From Anaerococcus murdochii (GTDB taxonomy: Bacteria > Bacillota > Clostridia > Tissierellales > Peptoniphilaceae), in the NCBI RefSeq assembly GCF_019957155.1, contig NZ_JAIPME010000002.1, positions 868,001-932,000 of the forward strand: a DNA stretch of 64,000 nucleotides, read 5' to 3'. Positions within the stretch are counted from its first letter, which is position 1. Every line of letters starts with the position of its first letter. The notes beneath the pieces were generated by a model that saw only the letters and a list, made by a program, of their open reading frames with translations, was not told the origin of the DNA and did not search any database. Below are positions 41,763-51,594 of this stretch, one piece after another. The position numbers were made by a program, and so were the translations under genes.

Positions 41763-44582
41763 ATGAAAGAAAATAATAATATTATTATAAAAGGAGCAAG
41801 GACTAACAATCTAAAGAATATTGATTTAACCCTCCCTCGTGATGAGATGATTGTTTTTACTGGGCTTTCGGGCTCTGGTAAGTCTACTCTTGCCTTTGAT
41901 ACTATCTATGCTGAGGGTCAGAGGCGTTATGTGGAGAGTCTTTCTTCTTATGCTAGGCAGTTTTTGGGTGGGATTGATAAGCCTGATGTTGATTCTATCG
42001 AGGGTTTATCTCCTTCTATTTCCATTGACCAAAAGACTACCAACAGGAACCCACGTTCGACTGTGGCGACTGTTACTGAAATTTACGACTATTACAGGCT
42101 TTTATATGCTAGAATCGGGGACGCTTTTTGTCCAGTTTGTGGCAAGCCTATTGTTGCCCAGTCTGTTGACCAGATGGTTGATAAGATTATGGAGCTTCCT
42201 GAAGGGAGTAAAATCCAACTTCTTGCTCCAGTTATTAGGGCCAGAAAGGGTCAGCACAAAAATGCCCTTGCTAATATTAGAAAAGACGGTTTTGTCCGTG
42301 TGATTATCGATGGGGAAAGATATGAAATCGAGGATGATATAGACCTTGATAAGAATAAAAAACACGACATTTCTGTAATTGTAGACAGGATTAAGATGAA
42401 AGAGGGGATTGAATCGAGAATTGCAGATTCCCTTGAAACTACAATTGGCCTTGCAGATGGCCTTGTGATTGTGGATGTGATTGGCGGAGACCAAATGCTT
42501 TTATCATCCAAACTTGCTTGCCCTGAAGGCCACGTGTCTTTACCTGAAATTACCCCAAATATGTTTTCATTTAACGCTCCAATCGGCATGTGCCCTGAGT
42601 GTAACGGCCTTGGTTTTCACCTCCAGGTTGACCCGGACCTCATCCTAGCCGACAGGAGCCTTTCTATAAACCAAGGTGCTGTTGAGCCTTATGCAACATC
42701 TGCCAAGGGGACCTATTACTATGAAGTCATAAGGGCTATTGCAGATCATTATAATTACCCATACGACGCACCTTTGGAAGATGCACCAGATGAAATGATC
42801 AACGATATTTTATATGGAACAGATTATGACTTGTCTTTTGTTTTTGAGTCCCATTTTTCGGGCAAAAAACGCTACAAGGGAATTTTTGAGGGTGCTATCC
42901 AAAATATTTGGGACAGGTACCAAAGAACAAATTCTGATTCCCAAAAGAAAAAGTTTAGGGACTACATGGGCGAAGAAGAATGTAGGGTTTGCCATGGCGA
43001 TAGGTTAAAACCAGAGGTTTTGGCTATTAAGGTCGGGGGTAAAAATATTTCAGAATTAACCCGCCTTTCTGTGGCCAAATCCATTGAATTTTTCGAAAAG
43101 CTTGAGCTTTCTGAGATGAAAGAGCAAATCGCAGAGCTAATTATAAAGGAAATTAAGGGCAGACTTAGGTTTTTAAATGACGTTGGGCTTTCATATTTGA
43201 CCCTAAACCGTACAGCTTCAACCCTTTCGGGCGGGGAGAGTCAGAGAATAAGGCTTGCCACCCAAATCGGATCGGGCCTTGTGGGTGTGTCTTATGTTTT
43301 AGATGAGCCTTCAATTGGCCTCCATCAAAGAGATAATGACAAATTAATTAAGTCTTTGAGAAACCTCACAGATATTGGAAATACACTGATAATTGTAGAA
43401 CATGACGAAGATACCATGAGGGCGGCGGACTTTATCGTTGATATTGGCCCAAGGGCCGGCATCTACGGTGGAGAAATTGTCGCAAAAGGGTCCCTTAAAG
43501 ACATCATGGCATGCAAGGATTCGCTAACAGGCGATTATCTGGCAGGACGAAAGAAAATCGAACTTCCAGCAAAACGTAGGACTTCGGATAAATATATAGA
43601 AGTAATCGGCGCCGCTGAAAATAATCTCAAAAATATTGACGTGAAATTCCCACTGGGGACCCTTACAACTGTGACAGGAGTTTCTGGATCGGGCAAATCT
43701 TCGCTTGTCAATGAGATTTTATATAAGATGGCAACCAGGAAAATCAACAAGTCCAAGGTCCACGCCGGTCGTCACAAGAAAATCAAGGGCCTTGATCAAA
43801 TTGATAAGGTAATAGCCATCGACCAGTCTCCAATAGGTAGGACTCCAAGGTCAAATCCGGCAACTTATACCAAGGTTTTTGACTCCATTCGTGACGTTTT
43901 TGCCATGACCAACCAGGCTAAGATGAAGGGCTTCCAAAAGGGAAGATTTTCCTTCAACGTCAAGGGCGGAAGGTGCGAGGCTTGTAAGGGGGACGGAACA
44001 ATTAAGGTTGACATGATGTTTTTGCCTGATGTTTACGTGCCATGCGAAGTATGCCATGGAAAGAGATATAACAGGGAAACCCTTGAAGTCAAATTTAAGG
44101 GCAAGGATATTTCTGAGGTCCTTAATATGACTGTTGAGGAAGGAATTGAATTTTTTGAAAACCAGCCTACTATTGTGAGAAAACTCCAAACCCTCTATGA
44201 TGTGGGCCTTGGCTATATTAAAATCGGCCAACCTTCTACAGAATTATCCGGTGGTGAGGCCCAGAGGGTCAAACTTGCCACAGAACTTGCCAAGGTGTCG
44301 ACAGGTCAAACTTTGTATATCCTAGATGAGCCAACAACAGGCCTTCACACAGCTGATGTTCACAAGCTTATAGAAGTTTTAAATAGGCTTGTTGATCAAA
44401 ACAATACGGTTGTAGTAATCGAGCACAATCTTGATGTGATCAAGGTTTCTGACTATATAATCGATTTGGGACCTGAAGGCGGAGATGGGGGAGGAAACCT
44501 TGTTGCCACAGGGACTCCAGAAGAGATTGCCAAGGTCAAAAAATCTTACACCGGCCAATATCTCAAAAAATTATTGAAGTAA
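41763..44582 (+). CDS. uvrA: UvrA, excinuclease ABC subunit A
   Basis: ATG 41763 follows AAAGGA; a TTG at 41736 lies inside a palindrome and has no SD. The 939-residue protein has two ABC ATPase modules: Walker A GLSGSGKST and GVSGSGKSS, two signatures LSGGESQRI and LSGGEAQRV, and Walker B VLDEPSIGL and ILDEPTTGL. Zinc-finger cysteines are in CPVCGKP/CRVCHGDR-type loops and CEACKGDG...CEVCHGKR. UvrA finds DNA damage and loads UvrB. A terminator follows. Confidence 0.97.
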   Translation: MKENNNIIIKGARTNNLKNIDLTLPRDEMIVFTGLSGSGKSTLAFDTIYAEGQRRYVESLSSYARQFLGGIDKPDVDSIEGLSPSISIDQKTTNRNPRSTVATVTEIYDYYRLLYARIGDAFCPVCGKPIVAQSVDQMVDKIMELPEGSKIQLLAPVIRARKGQHKNALANIRKDGFVRVIIDGERYEIEDDIDLDKNKKHDISVIVDRIKMKEGIESRIADSLETTIGLADGLVIVDVIGGDQMLLSSKLACPEGHVSLPEITPNMFSFNAPIGMCPECNGLGFHLQVDPDLILADRSLSINQGAVEPYATSAKGTYYYEVIRAIADHYNYPYDAPLEDAPDEMINDILYGTDYDLSFVFESHFSGKKRYKGIFEGAIQNIWDRYQRTNSDSQKKKFRDYMGEEECRVCHGDRLKPEVLAIKVGGKNISELTRLSVAKSIEFFEKLELSEMKEQIAELIIKEIKGRLRFLNDVGLSYLTLNRTASTLSGGESQRIRLATQIGSGLVGVSYVLDEPSIGLHQRDNDKLIKSLRNLTDIGNTLIIVEHDEDTMRAADFIVDIGPRAGIYGGEIVAKGSLKDIMACKDSLTGDYLAGRKKIELPAKRRTSDKYIEVIGAAENNLKNIDVKFPLGTLTTVTGVSGSGKSSLVNEILYKMATRKINKSKVHAGRHKKIKGLDQIDKVIAIDQSPIGRTPRSNPATYTKVFDSIRDVFAMTNQAKMKGFQKGRFSFNVKGGRCEACKGDGTIKVDMMFLPDVYVPCEVCHGKRYNRETLEVKFKGKDISEVLNMTVEEGIEFFENQPTIVRKLQTLYDVGLGYIKIGQPSTELSGGEAQRVKLATELAKVSTGQTLYILDEPTTGLHTADVHKLIEVLNRLVDQNNTVVVIEHNLDVIKVSDYIIDLGPEGGDGGGNLVATGTPEEIAKVKKSYTGQYLKKLLK

Positions 44583-44609
44583 AAGTCGTCCCAGACGGGG
44601 CGATTTTTC
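44583..44609 (+). terminator. Terminator of uvrA
   Basis: AGTCGTCCC-AGAC-GGGGCGATT hairpin followed by T run. Confidence 0.88.
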
Positions 44610-44684
44610 TTAAAAAAAACGAAAAGCTTTAATTTATAGGCAAAAAATGATAAAATAATTTTATAAAGATTAAAAGGAGAACTT

Positions 44685-44969
44685 ATGTTAGAAGCAAAAA
44701 ATGATAACAAAGATAGAAATGATATAGATATAGCAGATAATACAGCAGGAACAGTTGGTTTTGACCCAAAGACAGGCAAGGTTTTCTATGTAGATGAGCC
44801 AAAAAAAGCCCCAGCTAATGAGCCAATAGGCGATGAAGAAGAATCTAAAGCAATAGCCGAAGAACTAAGCGAAACAACAGATGCCATAATTGACCTACTA
44901 AAAGAAGCAGGAATCGAGGACCCAACTGACCTTGAGGCTATAAGAAAGCTAGCCGAAGAAGACAAGTAA
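44685..44969 (+). CDS. Small acidic protein of unknown function
   Basis: The 94-residue protein is soluble and very acidic, with a repeated Glu/Asp/Ala-rich C-terminal helix pair (IAEELSETTDAIIDLLKEAGI, then DLEAIRKLAEEDK, about residues 62-94). SD AAAGGAGA precedes the ATG. Its TAA overlaps the next ATG (TAATG), so it starts a coupled four-gene operon. No family recognised. Confidence 0.7.
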   Translation: MLEAKNDNKDRNDIDIADNTAGTVGFDPKTGKVFYVDEPKKAPANEPIGDEEESKAIAEELSETTDAIIDLLKEAGIEDPTDLEAIRKLAEEDK

Positions 44970-45265
44970 TGATAAAATCCGACAGGGGCCTTGGCTTAGT
45001 CGAATTTATGATTGATCTTTACTACGACAGGCATTTGGAAAAGGACTCTGAAAGAAAGCCACTTAAGGCCTATGTGGCAAAAAAACTTGCCAACTGTCCT
45101 CACGGAGATGCCAAGCCTTTTTGTTCGTCTTGCAAAATCCATTGCTATGATAAGGAAAATAGGAAGAGAATCAAAAAAGTAATGAAATATGCCGGACCTC
45201 GAATGATTTTTTACGCACCAGTTGTGGCCATTAGACATTTACTAGAAAATAAAAGGAGAAGATAG
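44969..45265 (+). CDS. YgbA-like nitrous oxide-stimulated promoter family protein
   Basis: The 98-residue protein carries the family signature: FMIDLYYDRHLE near the N-terminus, YVAKKLANCPHGDAKPFCSSC (cysteines at about 47, 55 and 58; pattern quoted in part), KIHCYDKENRKRIKKVMKY and AGPRMIFYAPVVAIRHL. The cysteines suggest metal binding. In enterobacteria ygbA is induced by nitric oxide, but its biochemical role is unsettled. The stop overlaps the next start (GTG 45265). Confidence 0.85.
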   Translation: MIKSDRGLGLVEFMIDLYYDRHLEKDSERKPLKAYVAKKLANCPHGDAKPFCSSCKIHCYDKENRKRIKKVMKYAGPRMIFYAPVVAIRHLLENKRRR

Positions 45266-45804
45266 TGGAAAATTACGATAAAGCCTTTATTGACAAGCTA
45301 GAAAAAAGGTTCAAAGAAAATATGGACAGACACCCAAGGATTAAGTGGGACTTTGTCAAATCTAGTATTCTTAACAATCTAGACCTTTATGACGCAATTT
45401 ATGCCATGGAAGAAACAGGCGGTGAGCCAGACCTAGTGGATTTGGAAATCTTTAAGGGCTTGGTTTATGTAGACCTAGCCGACAAGAGCCCAAAGGGTAG
45501 GAGAAGCCTCTGTTATGACAAAGAAGCAAGACTCGCCCGAAAGGAAAATCCTCCAGCATCTTCTGTTATGGAAGAAATTGGTGATTTTGGAATTAAATTA
45601 TTAAGCGAAGAAAAATACAAGGCCCTTGCAGAAATTGCAGTTTTTGACACTAAAACCACTTCTTGGATTAAAACTCCAGAGGAAATAAGAAACCAAGACG
45701 GAGCCCTCTTTGCGGGCAGGCGTTTTGACAGGGTTTTTGTTTATTACAACACACCAGGATCCTACAATAAAGACAGGGGCTTTAGGGCCTACATAGAAAT
45801 ATGA
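45265..45804 (+). CDS. DUF4256 family protein
   Basis: The start is GTG 45265 after AAAGGAGAAG. The 179-residue soluble protein matches the DUF4256 pattern: LEKRFKENMDRHPRIKW, MEETGGEPDLVDL, SPKGRRSLCYDKEA, FDTKTTSWIKTPEEIR, and the C-terminal FAGRRFDRVFVYYNTPGSYN with RGFRAYIEI. The function of the family is not known. It is coupled to both neighbours by overlaps. Confidence 0.85.
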   Translation: MENYDKAFIDKLEKRFKENMDRHPRIKWDFVKSSILNNLDLYDAIYAMEETGGEPDLVDLEIFKGLVYVDLADKSPKGRRSLCYDKEARLARKENPPASSVMEEIGDFGIKLLSEEKYKALAEIAVFDTKTTSWIKTPEEIRNQDGALFAGRRFDRVFVYYNTPGSYNKDRGFRAYIEI

Positions 45805-46439
45805 AAAAGGTCCTAGCCCTTCTGATTATCTTGATCCTAGCGGCTTGTGGAAATGAAAAGTCAGTAGAAAATACAGACAAAAACCAAAAAGCAAGCCAAA
45901 ACCAAAAAGAAGTTGATTTTGAAACCATAAAAAACTTTTTCTATGAAAAATTAAAGGGCCAGACCCTAATCAGGACCTATGGCGAAGATACAGGTCAGAC
46001 AAAAGTCATCTTTGAAAATGGCGGACATTTTAGGGGAGATTATTTTGGGAAAATTGCCGCAGACGGCAAGGACTACGGCCTAACAGACACAGCCTGGCTT
46101 TATTACCATGGGGAAGAAATCCACTCTTCTGAGTTTGAGGGGATTTTTGAAATCACCAAGGCAATCGACGATTATCGTTATGAATTAGACCTTAAAGATT
46201 TTAAAATTACCACGAAAGAAGGTGTCTACGACCAAATTTACTACCATGTGGACTTTGCCTTAGGCTTAAACCCAGAAGCGGCCTATATACTTTACAGGCC
46301 AGGTTGTCCAATAAAAGACTTGGAAAATGACGATAGGCTAAGAGAAATTGCCAAAAAGGGCTCTCCCGACGGGCAAAAGATAGCTGGTTTTATAATCTAT
46401 AATAAGACTGACAAAGAAATTTTTAGCCAAAACCAATAA
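45801..46439 (+). CDS. Lipoprotein of unknown function
   Basis: The 212-residue precursor has a lipoprotein signal (VLALLIILILAAC, lipid cysteine about residue 16), then a hydrophilic Asn/Lys/Gln linker and a domain of about 170 residues with IRTYGEDTGQTKVIFENGG and TDTAWLYYHGEEIHSSEFEG. The pattern faintly recalls DUF4767-type secreted domains, but I do not assign it. ATGA overlap with the DUF4256 stop shows coupling. Confidence 0.75.
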   Translation: MKKVLALLIILILAACGNEKSVENTDKNQKASQNQKEVDFETIKNFFYEKLKGQTLIRTYGEDTGQTKVIFENGGHFRGDYFGKIAADGKDYGLTDTAWLYYHGEEIHSSEFEGIFEITKAIDDYRYELDLKDFKITTKEGVYDQIYYHVDFALGLNPEAAYILYRPGCPIKDLENDDRLREIAKKGSPDGQKIAGFIIYNKTDKEIFSQNQ

Positions 46440-46456
46440 GTTTACAAATATTTTGA

Positions 46457-46491
46457 GGGACATTTTGGACTTAACCAAAATTTAAGGTCCC
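46457..46491 (+). repeat. Two-tier stem-loop between the lipoprotein and lipid kinase genes
   Basis: TTTTGG/CCAAAA (46463-46468, 46475-46480) inside GGGAC/GTCCC, and outside them TTTACA/TGTAAA (46441-46446, 46496-46501). No T run follows, so a classical terminator is unlikely; it may be a weak terminator or leader structure. Confidence 0.45.
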
Positions 46492-46524
46492 CCAGTGTAA
46501 AATATAAAAGAAAGAAAGAAATAT

Positions 46525-47421
46525 ATGGAAAAACTACTATTTATCTACAATCCAAACTCTGGCCAAAGGGCCATCAATGATAAATTATCTTGGATAATCG
46601 AATACCTCTCATCAAAGGGGATTTTTCCTACAGTTTACGCTACACAAAAGTCTGGAGATTGCAGGGAAATTGTCGAAAAATATGGCAAGAACTTTGAAGA
46701 GATCCTAATTTCTGGCGGGGATGGGACCCTGGATGAGGCCGTATCTGGCGCTCTAAAGGCAGATATAGACCCAACCATTTCCTATATCCCAACTGGATCT
46801 ACCAACGATTTTTCAAAGACAATCAATATTTCCCCAGATATAGAAAAGGCTACTAAAACCGCCGTCAGGGGCAAGGTTAAGAGGATTGACGTAGGCAAAA
46901 TCGACGATAAGTACTTTGTCTATGTGGCAGCTTTTGGTGCCCTTTCCGATATTTCTTTTTCGACCGACCAGGATGTAAAAAACCTAATCGGCCGCTCAGC
47001 CTACATTGTAGAAGGCATCAAAAAACTTTTGCCAATCCAATCCATGGAATCCTACCAGGCGGAAATTGAGTTTGATGACGAAATGATAAATGGCGAATTT
47101 ATTCACTTCATGGCATCAAATTCTGTTTCAGTTGGTGGTTTTAACCTCTTTGACGACAAGGTTGGCCTCACAGACGGACTCTTTGAGGTAACCCTAGTTA
47201 AAAAACCAGAATCAATCACAGACCTAAATAAGATTATCCAATCTTTGACAACAGGCGAATCAAGCGACCTTGTCATCCAAAGACAGGTCAAAAACATCAG
47301 AATCAAAACTGAAAAGGAAGTTTCTTGGTCCTTAGATGGAGAATTTGGTGGCAAGACCACCGATTGCACAATTGAAGTCGTCGGCCAAAGAGTTAATATG
47401 AAAACTGGCCTAATGGATTGA
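46525..47421 (+). CDS. YegS/DagK-family lipid kinase
   Basis: The 298-residue protein has the diacylglycerol-kinase catalytic domain: FIYNPNSGQR at the N-terminus, the nucleotide motif SGGDGTLDEAVSGAL (about 65-79), PTGSTNDFSKTI (about 95-106) and the C-terminal SWSLDGEFGG. It phosphorylates diacylglycerol or a similar lipid, which would recycle the lipid released by lipoteichoic acid or glycolipid synthesis. No transmembrane segment is visible. It stands between two spacers. Confidence 0.9.
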   Translation: MEKLLFIYNPNSGQRAINDKLSWIIEYLSSKGIFPTVYATQKSGDCREIVEKYGKNFEEILISGGDGTLDEAVSGALKADIDPTISYIPTGSTNDFSKTINISPDIEKATKTAVRGKVKRIDVGKIDDKYFVYVAAFGALSDISFSTDQDVKNLIGRSAYIVEGIKKLLPIQSMESYQAEIEFDDEMINGEFIHFMASNSVSVGGFNLFDDKVGLTDGLFEVTLVKKPESITDLNKIIQSLTTGESSDLVIQRQVKNIRIKTEKEVSWSLDGEFGGKTTDCTIEVVGQRVNMKTGLMD

Positions 47422-47513
47422 AATGGGACTTCCTTTGTGATATAGTAAACGATTAGCATAAGCGTAATCTCAAAATTATGGTATAGTATAAGTGAGAAAC
47501 CTAGGAGGTTATG

Positions 47514-47993
47514 ATGTTTAAAGTAGGCGATAAGATAGTTTACCCAATGCATGGTGCAGGTGTCATTGATGCGATTGAAAAGATAGAATTTATGGGCGAA
47601 GAAAGGGAATATTACATCCTAAAAATGCCTATAGGTGAGATGGATATTTCAATACCTGCGACTAACATGAAAGATGCTAACATTAGATTTATAATCAGCA
47701 AGGAAGAAGGCCTTGAAGTCCTAGAAATACTTGACGATAAGCCAACTGAGATGAATTCTAATTGGACCAAGAGATATAGGGACAATCAAGAAATCTTAAA
47801 AACTGGTGACATCTTCGAGATAGCAAAAATGGTCAGAAACCTAGCTATCCTAGATTCTGACAAGGGACTTTCAACAACTGAAAAGAAGCTTCTAAATAGG
47901 GCAAGGAGAATCCTTGCAAGCGAGCTTGTTATGGCGGGTTCCTTGGCCAAGGAAGAAGCAGAGAAAATGATAGACGAATCTATAGGACTCTAG
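47514..47993 (+). CDS. CarD/CdnL-family transcription regulator
   Basis: Two ATGs (47511, 47514) are adjacent; AGGAGG is five bases from 47514, which I prefer. The 159-residue protein begins with the CarD RNA-polymerase-interacting domain (FKVGDKIVYPMHGAGVIDAI...YYILKMPIGEMDISIPA) and a helical C-terminal DNA-contacting part (about 75-159). CarD stabilises open promoter complexes, especially at rRNA promoters. The gene order carD-yacL-ispD-ispF is usual in clostridia. Confidence 0.92.
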   Translation: MFKVGDKIVYPMHGAGVIDAIEKIEFMGEEREYYILKMPIGEMDISIPATNMKDANIRFIISKEEGLEVLEILDDKPTEMNSNWTKRYRDNQEILKTGDIFEIAKMVRNLAILDSDKGLSTTEKKLLNRARRILASELVMAGSLAKEEAEKMIDESIGL

Positions 47994-48015
47994 TCTATTA
48001 ATATAAGGAGATTTT

Positions 48016-49113
48016 ATGAAAAGAGTAATCAGATTAGTTTTTATGCTAATCGGAGCTGTTCTTGGCATAGTAGTCTTCGGAATAGTTAACGCCGCTTTTG
48101 GGTTCATCCCTAATAGCGGCAAATTAATTCTGTGGGCGAAAGTCATTTCATCAGCTTTATTTGCAATAATATTTTATTTTGCAACAGATCCAATATCCAA
48201 ACGTGCAGCAGTGAGTCTGTCGAAGTTTGAAAAGAAAATTAGCAAATTGCCCGCTGCCAACCTAGTCGTAGGCGTCGTAGGAATTATCCTAGGATTTTTG
48301 ATAGCAACCCTAGTATCCACACCATTAACCAAACTCTCCCTACCATTTATGGGAAATTCATTTTTTGTGCTATTATCTATTTTATTATATATTGGTTTTG
48401 GTTATTTAGGATGGAAACTAGCCTACAAAAATTCTGAAGACCTCTTAGGCCTTGTGACCAGGTCCAAGGGAGAAACTAAGGACGGCGGAGAATTTTTCGA
48501 CAGGTCAAACCTAACAGCAAGTCCAAAAGTCCTTGACACATCAGTTATAATCGACGGCAGGATACTTGATATAATAAATACAGATTTCCTTGAAGGCGAG
48601 CTAATCGTAACAGAATTTGTCCTTGAGGAACTCCAACACATAGCAGATTCCCCAGATGACCTCAAAAGAGAAAGGGGCAGACGTGGCCTTGATATAATAA
48701 ATAAAATCAAGGAATCCGACAAAATCAAGCTTACAGTCCTCGATAAGGACTACAAAGACATAAAGGAAGTTGACGCCAAATTATTAAAACTTGCCTTAGA
48801 TCTTGGGGCCAAGGTCTTTACCAACGACTACAACTTAAACAAGGTCGCAGATGTTCAAGGCATCCCAATCCTAAATATCAATGACTTAGCAAATTCCTTG
48901 AAACCTGTGGTTATCCCAGGTGAAAAGATGGAAATAGAAGTCATCAAAAAAGGTAAGGGCAAAAACCAAGGCGTAGGCTATCTTGAAGACGGAACCATGG
49001 TTGTCGTTGAAGATGGCCAAGACCTCATAGATAAGACAATCAAGGCTAAGGTCACATCAGTTTTACAGACCTCAGCCGGCAGGATGATCTTTGTAAGGGC
49101 GGAAGATGTATAA
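48016..49113 (+). CDS. YacL-family PIN-TRAM domain membrane protein
   Basis: The 365-residue protein has four N-terminal transmembrane segments (about 5-30, 40-57, 75-98, 108-130), then a PIN domain with [16 protein letters not shown] (first acidic residue about 177), [18 protein letters not shown] and [12 protein letters not shown], and a C-terminal TRAM domain ([19 protein letters not shown]). PIN domains are usually Mg2+ RNases; the substrate of YacL is not settled. It overlaps ispD by 8 bases. Confidence 0.92.
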   Translation: MKRVIRLVFMLIGAVLGIVVFGIVNAAFGFIPNSGKLILWAKVISSALFAIIFYFATDPISKRAAVSLSKFEKKISKLPAANLVVGVVGIILGFLIATLVSTPLTKLSLPFMGNSFFVLLSILLYIGFGYLGWKLAYKNSEDLLGLVTRSKGETKDGGEFFDRSNLTASPKVLDTSVIIDGRILDIINTDFLEGELIVTEFVLEELQHIADSPDDLKRERGRRGLDIINKIKESDKIKLTVLDKDYKDIKEVDAKLLKLALDLGAKVFTNDYNLNKVADVQGIPILNINDLANSLKPVVIPGEKMEIEVIKKGKGKNQGVGYLEDGTMVVVEDGQDLIDKTIKAKVTSVLQTSAGRMIFVRAEDV

Positions 49114-49807
49114 GGGAAAATTTCTATCAGCAGTAATTACTGCAGCAGGTTCAGGCACAAGGATGGGTTCATCAATAAATAAGCCCTACCTAGAAGTTGG
49201 GGGCAAAAAAATCCTCGAACTAAGTATTGAAACTGTGACAAGTATAAAAGAATTTGACGAGATAATCTTGGTGGCAAGGGAGGAAGATTTCCCCCTTGCT
49301 TCTGAGATTTTATCTCTTTTTAGGGATCCTAGAATAAAAATGGTTGCCGGTGGCAAATCCAGAGAAGAATCTACCTACAAGGGACTTTGCGCCCTAAACC
49401 CTGATTCTGACTTGGTTTTAAGCCATGATGGAGTCAGGCCATTCGCATCTAGGGGTCTTTTTTTGAGGGTTTTAGAAGAAATAATGACCTACAAGGCAGC
49501 CATTGCTGCGACAAAATCAAAGGATACGGTCAAGGTTGTAAACGAGGCGGGAGAGGTAGATTTCACTCCCAATAGGGACTTTGTCTATAATATTCAAACA
49601 CCTCAGGCCTTTGATACTAGGCTAATAAAAAAACTTTACCAAAATTATTTCAAATCAGAAGCCAAAATCACTGACGACAGCCAACTTTTTGAGTTTTTTG
49701 ACAGAAAGGAACCTGTCAAGGTGGTTGAAGGTGAATATTCCAACATCAAGATAACAACAGCCGAAGATATAATCTTCGCAAAAGCATATATAAGGGGAGA
49801 AAAATGA
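49106..49807 (+). CDS. ispD: IspD, 2-C-methyl-D-erythritol 4-phosphate cytidylyltransferase
   Basis: The 233-residue enzyme has the CTP-binding [19 protein letters not shown] (about 11-29), the LSHDGVRPF motif (about 110-118), and [17 protein letters not shown]. It makes CDP-methylerythritol in the MEP isoprenoid pathway. The next gene ispF performs a later step of the same pathway and overlaps by 4 bases. Confidence 0.96.
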   Translation: MYKGKFLSAVITAAGSGTRMGSSINKPYLEVGGKKILELSIETVTSIKEFDEIILVAREEDFPLASEILSLFRDPRIKMVAGGKSREESTYKGLCALNPDSDLVLSHDGVRPFASRGLFLRVLEEIMTYKAAIAATKSKDTVKVVNEAGEVDFTPNRDFVYNIQTPQAFDTRLIKKLYQNYFKSEAKITDDSQLFEFFDRKEPVKVVEGEYSNIKITTAEDIIFAKAYIRGEK

Positions 49808-50283
49808 GAGTAGGCCTAGGCTACGATGTTCATAAATTAGTAGAAGACAGGGATATGATCCTTGGCGGTGTGAAATTCGACCACGAATTGGGACTTTTGG
49901 GCCATTCAGACGCCGACGTTTTGACCCACGCCATCATGGACGCCATCTTAGGAGCTCTCGCTCTGCCTGATATTGGCAATCTTTTCCCTGACACAGATCC
50001 TGCCTATAAGGATATATATTCAATCGACCTTTTAGATAGGGTTGTGGAAAAAATGTACGAAAAGGGCTACAAAATTGGCAATCTTGATTCTGTTATAATC
50101 TGTGAAGTCCCAAAGATTGCCCCAAAAAGAGAAGAAATAGTAAAATTACTTGCAAAACACCTAAGAACTGATATAGCAAATGTGTCAGTGAAGGCATCTA
50201 CCAGCGAAAAACTTGGCTTTACAGGTAGGGGCGAAGGGATAGAAGCAAGAGCCATAGTTTATTTGGAGGAAATAAATGCGTAA
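49804..50283 (+). CDS. ispF: IspF, 2-C-methyl-D-erythritol 2,4-cyclodiphosphate synthase
   Basis: The 159-residue enzyme has the metal ligands in GLGYDVHKL (Asp8, His10) and [17 protein letters not shown] (His about 42), the [10 protein letters not shown] loop and C-terminal [18 protein letters not shown]. It cyclises the CDP intermediate of the MEP pathway. Its 3' end overlaps the metK start by 8 bases. Confidence 0.96.
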   Translation: MRVGLGYDVHKLVEDRDMILGGVKFDHELGLLGHSDADVLTHAIMDAILGALALPDIGNLFPDTDPAYKDIYSIDLLDRVVEKMYEKGYKIGNLDSVIICEVPKIAPKREEIVKLLAKHLRTDIANVSVKASTSEKLGFTGRGEGIEARAIVYLEEINA

Positions 50284-51448
50284 ATTTATTACAAGCGAAT
50301 CAGTAACTGAAGGCCATCCAGACAAGGTTTGTGACCAAATTTCAGACGCAATCTTGGATGAATGCTTAAAACAAGACCCAAACGCTAGAGTTGCTGCAGA
50401 ATGTATCACAACAACAGGACTTGTCCTAGTAGTAGGAGAACTAACAACAGAAGCCTACGTTCCAATAGAAGATGTGGTAAGACAAACCATAAAGGAAATT
50501 GGCTATACAGACAATGACCTAGGCTTTGACTACGAAAATGTTGCAGTTTTGACATCAATCAACAGCCAATCCCCAGACATTGCCCAAGGAGTTGACAAGG
50601 CAAGCGAATACGACGAAAGCGGCGATGCCTACGATAAAATCGGTGCAGGCGACCAAGGCATGGTCTTTGGTTATGCAGACGATGAAACAGAAGTTTATCT
50701 GCCAATGTCAGTAAAACTTGCCCAAGATTTGGCAAAAAGACTTGCCACAGTCCGCAAGGAAAAAATCCTAGACTACTTAAGACCTGACGGAAAGAGCCTT
50801 GTGACTGTAGAATACGACGACGATAAGCTAGTAAGAATAGACTCAATCGTAATCTCAACCCAACACAAAGACAAAATCCCAATGGAAAAAATCCGCGAAG
50901 ACATTATTGAAAATGTAATCAAGCAAGTGGTGCCAAATGAATTAATCGACGATAAGACAAAGATCTACGTAAACCCAACCGGTAAATTCGTAATAGGCGG
51001 CCCAAAGGGTGACTCTGGCCTTACAGGTAGGAAGATAATCGTAGACTCCTACGGTGGCTATTCAAAGGCAGGCGGCGGAGCCTTCTCCGGCAAAGACCCA
51101 ACAAAGGTAGACAGATCTGCAGCCTACATGGCAAGATACGCAGCCAAAAACATGGTAGCAGCAGGCCTTGCAAAGAAATTAGAAATAGGCGTATCCTACG
51201 CTATTGGTGTAGCAAGACCACTTGCAATCTTCGTAGATAGCTTCGGCACAGGCAAATACGACGATGAAAAATTAAAGGAAATCATAGAAGAAAACTTTGA
51301 CTTTAGACCAGGCGCTATAATAGACAAACTAGACCTAAGACGCCCAATCTACAAAAAAACCGCAGCCTACGGACACTTTGGTAGGGAAGAAAAAGATGGG
51401 TTTTCATGGGAAAGAGTCGATAAGGTCCAAGATCTTCTTAAATATTAA
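50276..51448 (+). CDS. metK: MetK, S-adenosylmethionine synthetase
   Basis: The 390-residue enzyme has [22 protein letters not shown] at its start (ATP-site His about 15), [12 protein letters not shown] (about 118-129), and [19 protein letters not shown] (about 257-275). It makes SAM from methionine and ATP. SD GGAGG precedes the ATG inside ispF, so metK is read through from the isoprenoid genes. No SAM riboswitch is present. Confidence 0.98.
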   Translation: MRKFITSESVTEGHPDKVCDQISDAILDECLKQDPNARVAAECITTTGLVLVVGELTTEAYVPIEDVVRQTIKEIGYTDNDLGFDYENVAVLTSINSQSPDIAQGVDKASEYDESGDAYDKIGAGDQGMVFGYADDETEVYLPMSVKLAQDLAKRLATVRKEKILDYLRPDGKSLVTVEYDDDKLVRIDSIVISTQHKDKIPMEKIREDIIENVIKQVVPNELIDDKTKIYVNPTGKFVIGGPKGDSGLTGRKIIVDSYGGYSKAGGGAFSGKDPTKVDRSAAYMARYAAKNMVAAGLAKKLEIGVSYAIGVARPLAIFVDSFGTGKYDDEKLKEIIEENFDFRPGAIIDKLDLRRPIYKKTAAYGHFGREEKDGFSWERVDKVQDLLKY

Positions 51449-51451
51449 TTA

Positions 51452-51466
51452 TTCATCCGAGATGAA
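51452..51466. repeat. Palindrome TTCATC-CGA-GATGAA after metK
   Basis: TTCATCCGAGATGAA is a perfect palindrome around CGA, three bases past the metK stop, of the same family as the sites around elements 1-3. Confidence 0.55.
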
Positions 51467-51485
51467 GTATCATTAGAGTAGTTTT

Positions 51486-51521
51486 ATCCTAGATAAATTA
51501 TATTTTTATCTAGGATTTTTT
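51486..51521 (+). terminator. Terminator of metK
   Basis: ATCCTAGATAAA (51486-51497) and TTTATCTAGGAT (51505-51516) form a perfect 12-bp stem, followed by T. Each stem half extends into a TTATC-NNN-GATAA-type motif. Confidence 0.88.
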
Positions 51522-51594
51522 GTCTTTATTATCCGAGACTAATTTATCATTAACTTTATTATTGTTATTTCTTGATATTATATATTATTATTTT

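Noticed and set aside
46585..46597. TTATCTTGGATAA inside the lipid kinase gene
   Set aside because: It matches the recurring palindrome but encodes a conserved-looking LSWII stretch and is away from any element or promoter; probably chance.
50100..50275. SAM riboswitch before metK
   Set aside because: metK starts inside ispF and no SAM aptamer motif is visible.
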